59,766 nucleotides of DNA from Albidovulum sediminicola (lineage in GTDB: Bacteria > Pseudomonadota > Alphaproteobacteria > Rhodobacterales > Rhodobacteraceae), in NCBI RefSeq assembly GCF_025751575.1, contig NZ_JAOWLA010000020.1, forward strand, positions 1 to 59,766, written 5' to 3'. The notes under the pieces were generated by a model that saw only the letters and a program-made list of their open reading frames with translations, was not told the origin of the DNA and searched no databases. The translations under genes were made by a program, and so were the position numbers. Below, in pieces: positions 42,599 to 50,349 of this stretch (position 1 is its first letter; every line of letters starts with the position of its first letter).

Positions 42599-43729
42599 TC
42601 ATCGCGCGGCAAGCCTGCCTGCCGTCTCGTCGATCTTGAGGATCATATCGAGGAGAAGCGCGCCGGGGTCAAGGTTCACCGCCCGCCCGTGACGTGCCCG
42701 CGCGCCAAGGCTTTGGTGCAGCTCCGCCCAGGCGCGGCCCGCAAGCGGGGCCGGCGACAGGCGCGCCAGAAGCGCTGCTTCACCTGCTGCTGCCTCAGGG
42801 ATCGGGGCGCCAGCGACGCCCGCGCGCGCGAGCCGTGACAGGAACAGGTCCATGAGGGTCAGCAAAAGGTCGAACCGCGCCTCGGCCGCGCGTCCACCGG
42901 CGCTGTCGGCGAGCCGCGCGGCCGCCAGCCGATCAAGCTGCGGCACCCCCTGAAACAGCGCGACGATCTGCGCATAGGCCTCGATCCCGTCGAGGTTCAC
43001 AAGACGCACCGCCTCGCCCACCGAACCGCCCGACAGGGCCGCCAGCGCATCGGCGGCCTCGGTCTCGGAGCCTGCGGCAGTCAGCGCCTCGGCCAGGTCG
43101 GCGGGCGCGAGGGGGACAAGCCGCAACTCCCGGCAGCGCGAGCGGATCGTCGGCAAGAGGCCGGAGGGCTGATGCGCCACCAGCAGGATCGTCACCCCCG
43201 CAGGCGGCTCCTCCAGCAGCTTCAGAAGCGCGTTGGCCGCGCTGGTGTTCATCTCGTCGGCGGCGTCCACGATGACCACGCGCCGCCCGCCATCGGCGGA
43301 GGAAAGCGACAGAAAGCCCTTGAGCCGCCGCACCTCGTCCACGGTAATGACGGTCTTCAGCCGCTTCTTTTCTTCATCCCAAGCGCGGCGCAGGGCGAAA
43401 AGCCGCCCCTCCGATCCCGCCAGAAGGCGCCGCGCCACGGGGTGGTCCGGCGCGATGTCGAGCGTCTCCGGCGCGACCGGCGCATCGCCGAAAAGGCCGC
43501 CCCCGGTATCCTCCGGCGTCGCCAGCAGGAAGCGCGCGATACGCCAGGCCAAAGTGGCCTTGCCGACGCCCCGCGGCCCGGTCAGAAGCCAGCCGTGATG
43601 CAGGCGCCCGCTGTTGAAGACATCGAGGAATGCACGTTCCGCCGCGCCCTGCCCTATCAGTCGCGCGGTTTCGCGCGGATGCGGCGCGCCCTCGACGCGG
43701 TCCGGTTCGGGAAGCCCCTCGTCGCTCAT
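42599..43729 (-). CDS. holB: DNA polymerase III subunit delta' (HolB)
   Basis: This 376-residue AAA+ clamp-loader subunit has LHHGWLLTGPRGVGKATLAWRIARFL (Walker A region, with Ala at the usual Ser/Thr), VVIVDAADEMNTSAANALLKLLEEPP (Walker B and sensor 1 region) and RSRCRELRL (SRC motif). The long Ala-rich C-terminal domain packs in the pentamer. The zinc-binding Cys module of the gammaproteobacterial type is absent, as in many alphaproteobacteria. Its start overlaps the tmk stop by four bases. Confidence 0.9.
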   Translation of the reverse strand: MSDEGLPEPDRVEGAPHPRETARLIGQGAAERAFLDVFNSGRLHHGWLLTGPRGVGKATLAWRIARFLLATPEDTGGGLFGDAPVAPETLDIAPDHPVARRLLAGSEGRLFALRRAWDEEKKRLKTVITVDEVRRLKGFLSLSSADGGRRVVIVDAADEMNTSAANALLKLLEEPPAGVTILLVAHQPSGLLPTIRSRCRELRLVPLAPADLAEALTAAGSETEAADALAALSGGSVGEAVRLVNLDGIEAYAQIVALFQGVPQLDRLAAARLADSAGGRAAEARFDLLLTLMDLFLSRLARAGVAGAPIPEAAAGEAALLARLSPAPLAGRAWAELHQSLGARARHGRAVNLDPGALLLDMILKIDETAGRLAAR

Positions 43730-44352
43730 GCCCGTGCCGTCCAGGCCAGCGACTTGCGCGCGATCGCCGCGACGTCGGCCGCTACGGCCTCCTGCGCGCG
43801 GTCGCCGTCGATCAGCTGGCAGCGGCCGGGAAATTCCCGCGCCAGCGCCAGGAAGCCGTCGCGCATGCGGGCCTGCAAACCCTCGCCAAAGTCCTCGAAC
43901 CGCTCCTCATGCCCGTTACGGGCCTTGGCGCGGGCGAGCCCCTTGGCCGGGTCCATGTCGATGATGAAAGTCAGGTCGGGCTCGCGCGCGATCATGAGCG
44001 CGTGCAGCTGGTCCACGATCCCGCGCAGGTCACCGCGCGACAGACCCTGATACATCCGCGTCGAATCCGCGAAACGGTCGGTGATCACGATCTTGCCCGC
44101 GGCAAGCGCCGGCAGGATCGTGCGCTCCATGTGATCGCGCCGCGCGGCGGTGAACAGAAGGATCTCCGTCTCCGCCGACCAGCGGTCGGGATCGCCCTCA
44201 AGCACCAGGCGGCGGATTTCCTCGGCTCCCGGGCTTCCGCCGGGCTCACGCGTCAGGACAACATCGCGCCCCTCCGCCCGCAGCGCATCGGCCAAGAGCC
44301 GCGCCTGCGTGGATTTTCCCGAACCGTCAATACCCTCGAAGCTGATGAACAT
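43726..44352 (-). CDS. tmk: Thymidylate kinase
   Basis: This 208-residue dTMP kinase has FISFEGIDGSGKSTQARLLADAL (P-loop), VLTREPGGSPGAEEIRRLVL, ARRDHMERTILPALAAGKIVITDRF (DR motif) and DSTRMYQGLSRGDL. The LID region (ARAKARNGHEERFE) lacks the Arg-rich type II lid in part. Length is normal. Start ATG 44352 follows the dac gene by eight bases. Confidence 0.93.
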   Translation of the reverse strand: MFISFEGIDGSGKSTQARLLADALRAEGRDVVLTREPGGSPGAEEIRRLVLEGDPDRWSAETEILLFTAARRDHMERTILPALAAGKIVITDRFADSTRMYQGLSRGDLRGIVDQLHALMIAREPDLTFIIDMDPAKGLARAKARNGHEERFEDFGEGLQARMRDGFLALAREFPGRCQLIDGDRAQEAVAADVAAIARKSLAWTARA

Positions 44353-44360
44353 CGGTCCGG

Positions 44361-45521
44361 TCAGTCGGCGAATTCAGCCATGGCGCGGGCCGCGAGGATC
44401 TCGAACGCGGTTCTGAGCCGCGTCGAGAACCCGCCTTTCGGAACCGCTTCCTCCGCGACAAGCGGCACCGACACCGGTGCGCGCCCCGGAATCTCGATCG
44501 TCATGTCGGCAAGCTTCTGGCCCGCCGCGACCGGCGCCTCGACCGGCCCGGTATAGGCGACTTCGGCCTTCAGCGTGTCCTGGGCGAGCGAGGGAAGCAG
44601 CAGCGTCAGGTCCTCGCCCACGACCAGCCCGACCTGCGACTTCGCCCCAAGCCAGACCGGCGCGTCCGCGATCCGCGCACCCTGCTTGGCGACGGTCTTC
44701 TGGATGAACTCGCGAAAGGCCCAGGACACGATACGCTCCGCCTCCTCGGCGCGCTGGCGCTCGTCGGCAAGGCCCGAGACCGCGAAGACGATGCGGCGCC
44801 CGTTCTGGACCGCCGATCCGACGAGGCCATAGCCCGCCTCCTCGGTATGGCCGGTCTTGAGCCCGTCCGCGCCGATCCCAAGCTTCAGAAGCGGGTTGCG
44901 GTTGTGGCGGTTGTCCGGCGCGCGGTTGTCGAAAGGAAACTCCTGAATCGCGAAGTAGCCGTAGTATTCCGGGAATTCGGTGATCAGCCGCACGGCCAGC
45001 CGGCCCAGGTCATGCATGCTCATCCGCTGGTTCGGGTGCGGCCACCCCGAGGAGTTGGCGAAGGTCGAATGCTCCATGCCCAGCGCCTTCGCGCGTTCGT
45101 TCATCTTGCGGGCAAAGTCCTCCTCGGTTCCCGCGAGCCCCTCGGCAACGACCACGCAGGCGTCGTTGCCCGACAGAACCACGATTCCCTTGATCAGGTC
45201 CTCGACCGACGGCCGGTCGGTCTCGTTGAGGAACATGGTCGACCCGCCCATGTTCTTGGCGCGCGTCGAAACCGCGAAACGGTCCTCGAGCGAAACGCGC
45301 CCGTCGCGCAGCGCCTCGAAAAGCATGTTGATGGTCATCAGCTTCGACATCGAGGCCGGCGGCACGGGTTCATCGCCGTTCCTGTCCAGTAGCACCGTAT
45401 CGGTCGTGATGTCATAGACCCAGGCGTTGCGCGCGCGTGTCTCGAAGGCATCACCCGGGCCGCCGACAAGGATGCTGGCCAGCGCGATGACGATCAGGAG
45501 CAGGCTGCGAAGGGGTATCAT
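44361..45521 (-). CDS. D-alanyl-D-alanine carboxypeptidase (PBP5/6-like)
   Basis: This 386-residue penicillin-binding protein has a signal peptide at about 1-25 and the catalytic SMSK tetrad (Ser57, Lys60), LSGNDA (S-x-N) and GLKTGHTEEAGYG (K-T-G). A C-terminal beta-rich PBP5_C domain (about 285-370) and an amphipathic end (LRTAFEILAARAMAEF) anchor it at the membrane. It trims pentapeptide stems in the periplasm. Start 45521 has AAAGGA upstream. It follows the SPOR-domain gene by 17 bases. Confidence 0.92.
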   Translation of the reverse strand: MIPLRSLLLIVIALASILVGGPGDAFETRARNAWVYDITTDTVLLDRNGDEPVPPASMSKLMTINMLFEALRDGRVSLEDRFAVSTRAKNMGGSTMFLNETDRPSVEDLIKGIVVLSGNDACVVVAEGLAGTEEDFARKMNERAKALGMEHSTFANSSGWPHPNQRMSMHDLGRLAVRLITEFPEYYGYFAIQEFPFDNRAPDNRHNRNPLLKLGIGADGLKTGHTEEAGYGLVGSAVQNGRRIVFAVSGLADERQRAEEAERIVSWAFREFIQKTVAKQGARIADAPVWLGAKSQVGLVVGEDLTLLLPSLAQDTLKAEVAYTGPVEAPVAAGQKLADMTIEIPGRAPVSVPLVAEEAVPKGGFSTRLRTAFEILAARAMAEFAD

Positions 45522-45538
45522 CTCGGGTCCTTTCAAGT

Positions 45539-46567
45539 TCAGCCGCCAACCGCGAAGGCATCGGGATATCCGGCGGCCTTCACGCGCTCCAGAAGCGCGT
45601 CGCGTTCCGCTGCACTCAGCGCCGGGCCGACGATGACCCGCCAGGTTGGGGTGGCCTCCTCGCCAGCCTTGCGGACCACGGCCGACAGCCCGGTCTTGGA
45701 CAAGTCCAGCGCAGCGCGCTTGGCGTTATCCTCGCTGCTGAAGGTGCCGATCTGCACATAGGGCTTCGCGAGCACGCCGGAAAGAGGAGCGCTATCCTGA
45801 GCAGGGGCCTCGGCTTTGGGCGCCTCGTCGGCAGGCGCCGCAGCGGGCGCAGGCGCCGCGTCGGCCTTCGGGGCCTCGGGCTTCTGCTCCGCCGCCTTCG
45901 GGGCAACGACCGCAGCGTCCATCTTGGCGGGCTTTGCGGGCTTCTTCGCCTTTTCCTCGGAGGCGGCGGGCACGGGCTCCGCGGCCTTGGTCTTGGCTTT
46001 GGAAGGCCGCGCCACAGGTTTCGAACCGGCCTCGGCCTTGGCGATCGCGGCGGCAGCCGTCGCGGCAACCGGGTCGATCGCCTTGGTCTCGATGTCAGAC
46101 GCTGGCGCCGCCTCGGGCTTGGGCTCTTCGGCGACCTCGACCTTGCGCAGCGCGACGATGCTGATCTTGACCGGCTGGCCCGCCAGCGCGCCCAGCGCCA
46201 CCGCGGCGTCCGAGGACATCTGGATCGACGGGCCGGGAAATTCCCGTTCGCGGCGGTAAAGCGCGCCCTGAACCGACTTGCCGTTCTCCGTGTTGCGGAT
46301 GATCACCTTCTCGGGCGTCGTGGCGGTGGTATGCGCCACCCAGGTGCCGCCAAGCGAGGGGCGTCCATCCCAAAGCGCCATGTCGGTCAGGCTGAAGGCC
46401 TCCGGCGCCTCGCGCTCCTCTTCCCTGACCTTCCTGCTGGCGGGCGGCTGGACCGTGACGGTGGCGTCATCGGACCCGCCGCCAAAGGGCGACGTGCCGC
46501 CAACGCAGCCCGATAGCAACACCGCCAACCCCGTCAGGGCGCCCGCAATCCGTACAAACTTCGGCAT
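45539..46567 (-). CDS. RlpA-like lipoprotein with C-terminal SPOR domain
   Basis: This 342-residue protein has a lipoprotein signal (GALTGLAVLLSGC) and a degenerate double-psi beta-barrel segment (about 75-145: TPEKVIIRNTENGKSVQG and SSDAAVALGALAGQPVKISIVAL) resembling RlpA lytic transglycosylases. A long Ala/Lys/Pro linker (about 150-265) leads to a SPOR domain (about 265-342: PYVQIGTFSSEDNAKRAA, WRVIVGPALSAAERD) that binds denuded peptidoglycan at the septum. Start at 46567 or 46579. It is first in the leftward operon with dac, tmk, holB and tatD. The 272 bases up to the tRNA gene hold no other gene. Confidence 0.85.
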   Translation of the reverse strand: MPKFVRIAGALTGLAVLLSGCVGGTSPFGGGSDDATVTVQPPASRKVREEEREAPEAFSLTDMALWDGRPSLGGTWVAHTTATTPEKVIIRNTENGKSVQGALYRREREFPGPSIQMSSDAAVALGALAGQPVKISIVALRKVEVAEEPKPEAAPASDIETKAIDPVAATAAAAIAKAEAGSKPVARPSKAKTKAAEPVPAASEEKAKKPAKPAKMDAAVVAPKAAEQKPEAPKADAAPAPAAAPADEAPKAEAPAQDSAPLSGVLAKPYVQIGTFSSEDNAKRAALDLSKTGLSAVVRKAGEEATPTWRVIVGPALSAAERDALLERVKAAGYPDAFAVGG

Positions 46568-46839
46568 CCTTGCCCCCATGTCGCGGCCACCTTGCCGGTC
46601 CGCCGCCTGCCCGAATTCCCCTCGGCGCGGAGCCTTGCCGTTTCGGCCTTGGTCCGCCCGTTATTCCTTGCCTCGCGCGGCATACTAGCCGCACGGCAGG
46701 TGCAAGGAAAGACTGCCGCCAAACGCGGGCGGAAATCGGCCTTTAAGAATCGCCCCGCGCGCACTAAGCCCGTTCAGGACGAGGCAGGCAGGCGCAGACG
46801 GAGGCCATCCGGCGGCGCCAAGTCCCGGCCCGTAAACCC

Positions 46840-46927
<88 letters not shown>

Positions 46928-47135
46928 ATAGTTTCAATGAGTTAGCGTCGTTCAGTTCCGCACGTCAAACCCTTCTACAAGTGCGCAACAAACTAGCGTT
47001 TTGGGGTTGCGGCAATCGGTCCGTGCGGATTGCATGTAGCAGATTTGTAGCCACAGTGCGCTAGCTGTTCAGTCCCGGCATCCGGTGGATCGGATCGAGG
47101 ATGAGTCGATCGGGTTCCGAACCACCAGATGTCGG

Positions 47136-47261
47136 GAATGAATACGGGCCATACTCCCTCGGCGCAGCGCACCACCGCAAACCATTGCAATCGATGAAGA
47201 TTATTCCGCTCAACACCCGCGCTTTGTAGGACTGTACGGTTAAGCGAGACATCTTCGGCAA
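47136..47261 (-). pseudogene. IS5-family transposase N-terminal fragment
   Basis: The reverse frame reads ARVLSGIIFIDCNGLRWC then APREYGPYSF, the signature of the first part of IS5-family (IS427-group) transposases. It breaks off after about 42 codons into unrelated sequence. The 208 bases between the tRNA and this fragment show nothing else that I recognise. Confidence 0.65.
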
Positions 47262-47282
47262 TCTCCGTTTCGGAGAGGGCGG

Positions 47283-47961
47283 ATGTATTTCATGACCAGC
47301 GACCAGCGTGAGATCCGCCGCAAGCTGCGCATTCTTGCGTATGCGGAAGCGACCGGGAATGTCGGCAAGACATGCCGGTACTTTGGGATCGGCCGCGCCA
47401 GTTTCTATCGGTGGCGTCAGGTCTATCAGGCTCAGGGAGCAGCCGGACTGCCCGACAAGCGGTCAGTGCCACACATTCATCCCAACAAAACCCCGCCGGC
47501 GGTCGCCGAGAAGGTCCTGCACCTTCGGCGCAAGTACCACTTGGGGTCGATCCGCATCGTCTGGTACCTGGAGCGCTATCACGGCATAAATATGTCCGAT
47601 GCCGGGGTCTACTGAATCCTCAAACGCAATGGGCTGAACCGGCTTCCCAGTGGCACCCGGGTCCGCAAGGTCCACACCAAACGCTACAACAAGCAGGTTC
47701 CAGGGCATCACATCCAGATGGACGTCACGTTCCTGACTTTCATCGGGAAAGGCGGCGAGAAGATCAGGCGGTTCCAATTCACGGCAATCGACGATGCCAC
47801 CCGCATTCGCGCCCTCAAGATCTATGAACGCCACACCGAGGCGAATGCCATAGACTTCGTCGACCATGTGATCGGAACCTTCCCGTTCCGCATCCGCGAG
47901 ATCCGGACCGATAACGGCCGTGAGTTCCAGTCCAAGTTCCACTGGCATGTCGAGGACAAGG
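47283..47961 (+). pseudogene. IS481-family transposase, nonsense mutation and truncated
   Basis: The frame starts MTSDQREIRRKLRILAYAEATGN with a helix-turn-helix (TCRYFGIGRASFYRWRQVY) and continues to GINMSDAGVY. There TGA replaces the expected CGA (47613-47615), a single-base nonsense change. The same frame resumes with ILKRNGLNRLPSGTRVRK, the first catalytic Asp in HIQMDVTFL, and REIRTDNGREFQSKFHWH with the second Asp. After VEDKG (about 47961) it is replaced by DUF3987 sequence on the other strand, so the catalytic Glu is lost. Confidence 0.85.
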
Positions 47962-48290
47962 GCACCGGATCGGGCCAGAACGACAGGAAGCGCGCCAAGA
48001 GCCCGTCATCATCCGAGCCGGTCAGAAGGGATTTGAGGCGATCCGGTTGAATGCCGCCGGTCGCGCCGATGGCAAGGCGGTCGATATGGACCGGCTCGCG
48101 GCCCATCCGTTCGACCGTGTAGGCGCGCCCGCCAAAGGCTTCGAGCCAGAACGGCCGATCCGAGTCGCCGCCTGCGTAACGGGTCATACCTTGCAGCCAG
48201 CCCGCCAGTTCATCGCGGGCCAGTAACGTGCCGCGCGGTTGGCGCGAGAGGATCACGGCCGGACGTTCCACCGTTCCATCCGCGATGCTC
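47962..48290 (-). pseudogene. DUF3987 (YfjI-like) protein fragment
   Basis: The reverse strand reads RPAVILSRQPRGTLLARDELAGW, then DSDRPFWLEAFGGRAY and IGATGGIQPDRLKSLL, ending at LLARFLSFWPDPVP. This is an internal part of the DUF3987 helicase/primase-like proteins carried by prophages and integrative elements. Both ends are cut by transposase remnants (IS481 left, IS6 right). It is not functional. Confidence 0.75.
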
Positions 48291-48296
48291 AGGCGT

Positions 48297-48990
48297 GGCG
48301 CGAGATCATCTGCCTGGCGGTGATGATGTACGTGCGCTTCCCGCTCTCGCTCCGTAACGTCGAGGACCTGCTGTATGAGCTTGGCATCGACATAAGCCAT
48401 GAACCGGCCCGGTTCTGGTGGCAGCGTTTCGGACCGATGTTCGCCGCCGATATCCGTCCGAAACGTGCCGAGTGCTTGCGTTCTGGGCCGCCATGGCAAT
48501 GGCATCTCGACGAGATGTTTGTGAAGATCAACGGCGAGCCCCACTATCTCTGGCGGGCGTCGATCATGAGGGCAAGGTTCCCGAGAGCTTCGTGACCAAG
48601 ACGCGTGACAAGAAGGCGGCTTTGAAACTCCTCAAGAAATCAATGAAGCGCTACGGTCGACCGCACATTTTCGTCAGCGACAAACTGCGCTCCTATAGCG
48701 CCGAATTGAAGGAGGCCGGTGCGGCGGGCCTGGTCGCTGGTTCAACAATCGGGCGGAGAATTCGCACCTGCGATTGCGACGACGAGAACGGGCAATGCAG
48801 CGGTTTCGACGGGTGCGCAGTCTGCAGATGTTCGCCGCCGTCCACGCCTCCGTCGACAACCATTTCAACTTGGAGCGTAGCTTCTACTCGAGAATAAATT
48901 TCAGGAAGAACCGCGCCGCCGCTCTCGCCGAGTGGCGCGATCTTTGCGCGGCACAAGAGGCAGTATCACCGTTCAGGCAGAGGCCAGTTC
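48297..48990 (+). pseudogene. IS6-family transposase, frameshifted
   Basis: The first frame has MMYVRFPLSLRNVEDLLYELGIDIS, FWWQRFGPMFAADIR and WHLDEMFVKINGEPHYLWR with the first Asp. A shift at about 48565 leads to VDHEGKVPESFVTKTRDKKAA, FVSDKLRSY (second Asp, normally T-D-G-L-R-S-Y). A further shift at about 48740 leads to NRAENSHLRLRRRERAMQRF with the Glu and FAAVHASVDNHFN. At least two frameshifts and a missing N-terminus mean that it is dead. Confidence 0.85.
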
Positions 48991-49017
48991 GAGCTCGGCT
49001 GACACCACCGAGTATTC

Positions 49018-49431
49018 TTATTGGATGCCGTTGGCGCGCTGCAGAGCGCGGATGTAGGTCACGATTTTCAGGACATCCTGATCGGTGACGCCCTGAACCG
49101 GCGGCATGTTTCCGAATTGCCAGTGATGCGCCCGAACGCCCTGGTGCGCGGCAATGACGAAGGCCATGTCGCCGTGATGCTTCGGTTCATAGATGCGGCT
49201 GAGGAATGGCGGCCCCTTGTCAGTGCCGATTCCGTTAGGTCCGTGGCAGGCGGCGCAATTGGCGTTGAAGAGATCCTGTCCCGCCGTTTCCTCGGCGGTC
49301 AAGGGTGGCACGACCACCGTAACCTGTGCGGTTCCGGCCTGAGGTTCTTGCGCCCTTGGCGTCAGCAGCCACACGCCACCCGCAATCACGGCAATGGATG
49401 CCGCCCCGAGGGCAACTGTCCGGGCCTTCAG
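49018..49431 (-). CDS. Membrane-anchored or secreted monohaem cytochrome c
   Basis: This protein of about 137 residues has an N-terminal hydrophobic segment (VALGAASIAVIAGGVWLL) and a class I cytochrome c domain: CAACH haem site (NANCAACHGPNGIGTDKGP), with a Met in GNMPPVQGVTDQDVLKIVTYIRAL as axial ligand. No ATG, GTG or TTG suits the start. CTG 49431, overlapping the cueR TGA and preceded by AAGGGAG, is the best candidate. Lying in the CueR-controlled leftward unit, it may pass electrons in copper oxidation or detoxification. Confidence 0.75.
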   Translation of the reverse strand: MKARTVALGAASIAVIAGGVWLLTPRAQEPQAGTAQVTVVVPPLTAEETAGQDLFNANCAACHGPNGIGTDKGPPFLSRIYEPKHHGDMAFVIAAHQGVRAHHWQFGNMPPVQGVTDQDVLKIVTYIRALQRANGIQ

Positions 49432-49829
49432 GTGTCGCTCCCTTCTTCGCCTGCCAGATCGTCGAGGATCGGGCAGTCGGGACGGGCATCGCCGTGGCAT
49501 CGGCCGACGAGATGCTTGAGCGTAGCCTGCATCGCCTGAAGTTCGGCAATCTTGGCGGCGATCCGTTCCAGATGCTGCTCGGCGACGCGCTTCACGTCGG
49601 CGCTGCTGCGGGCGTGGTCGGACCAGAGTGACAAGAGCGTGCGGCATTCCTCGATCGTGAAGCCGAGCGAGCGCGCGCGGCTCAGGAACTTGAGCTTGTG
49701 CGCATCGGTCTCGCTGAACGCACGGTAGCCGTTCGCGCCGCGCGCAGGGCGAACCAGCGCGATGTCCTCGTAATACCTGATCGTCTTTGCCGGCAGGCCG
49801 CTCGCCTCGGCAACTTCTCCGATGTTCAT
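49428..49829 (-). CDS. cueR: Copper-responsive MerR-family activator CueR
   Basis: This 133-residue MerR protein has IGEVAEASGLPAKTIRYYEDIALVRPARGANGYRAF (DNA-binding head) and a dimer helix. Cys111 and Cys119 (CHGDARPDC, C-x7-C) match the Cu(I)-binding pair Cys112/Cys120 of E. coli CueR. It lies downstream of the SHOCT-protein gene and should bind the two palindromes at 50.25-50.32 kb. It is followed by the cytochrome c gene with a CTGA overlap. Confidence 0.9.
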   Translation of the reverse strand: MNIGEVAEASGLPAKTIRYYEDIALVRPARGANGYRAFSETDAHKLKFLSRARSLGFTIEECRTLLSLWSDHARSSADVKRVAEQHLERIAAKIAELQAMQATLKHLVGRCHGDARPDCPILDDLAGEEGSDT

Positions 49830-49845
49830 GTCTGTGTCTTCTCCG

Positions 49846-50202
49846 TCAGTCTTCGAGCGTCTTCCTGGCGGCCGCAAATTCCTCCGCGGTCATTTCGCCC
49901 TTGGCAAAGCGCTCACGCAGGATCGCCAGCGAACGGTCGCCGCCGGGATGGTGCGCGCCGGTCACATGAAATTGACCAGCACCAAGCAGCCGGGCAATCA
50001 GCACGACGGCGCCCACAAGGAGGGCGAAGAAGATCACCATCATGATTGGCCCGAAGACCCACCCGCCCCAGTTCATCATGCCGTAATGGCCGTAGAACTG
50101 GCCGTCAGACGGATCAGCGAAGGCAATTTGTGGCGTCATAAGCGCTGCGGCGGAAATGGTTGCCGCCTTCACGGGGAGCGAACTACGGGATCGCGATGTC
50201 AT
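49846..50202 (-). CDS. Small membrane protein with SHOCT domain
   Basis: This 118-residue protein starts at 50202 (GCAGGAGAAA upstream). It has a signal peptide (about 1-29), a Tyr/Met-rich segment (YGHYGMMNWGG), one membrane helix (VFGPIMMVIFFALLVGAVVLIARLL) and a C-terminal SHOCT motif (LAILRERFAKGEMTAEEFAAARKTLED). Such proteins are frequent companions of copper-resistance genes. First gene of the leftward CueR-controlled unit. Confidence 0.85.
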   Translation of the reverse strand: MTSRSRSSLPVKAATISAAALMTPQIAFADPSDGQFYGHYGMMNWGGWVFGPIMMVIFFALLVGAVVLIARLLGAGQFHVTGAHHPGGDRSLAILRERFAKGEMTAEEFAAARKTLED

Positions 50203-50246
50203 GATTTTCTCCTGCTTCGCGGGGGCGCTCCCCACTTCTTCACCCC

Positions 50247-50277
50247 CACATAGCCCTTCCAGTAACCGGAAGGTCAA
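50247..50277 (-). promoter_or_regulatory. CueR-type promoter, leftward
   Basis: Read on the minus strand: -35 TTGACC (50277-50272), a 19-base spacer containing TTCCGGTTACTGGAA, and -10 TATGTG (50252-50247). The overlong 19-base spacer with an internal palindrome is the signature of MerR-family activation. Confidence 0.85.
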
Positions 50278-50291
50278 GTGAGGATGAGGCA

Positions 50292-50322
50292 TTGACCTTC
50301 CAGTTACTGGAAGCACTATCTG
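50292..50322 (+). promoter_or_regulatory. CueR-type promoter, rightward
   Basis: The -35 TTGACC (50292-50297) and -10 TATCTG (50317-50322) are separated by 19 bases. The palindrome CTTCCAGTTACTGGAAG (50297-50313) fills the spacer. It drives the copper ATPase gene 28 bases downstream. Confidence 0.88.
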
Positions 50323-50349
50323 ATCGGCAACCACCGACAGGAGCGCGCC

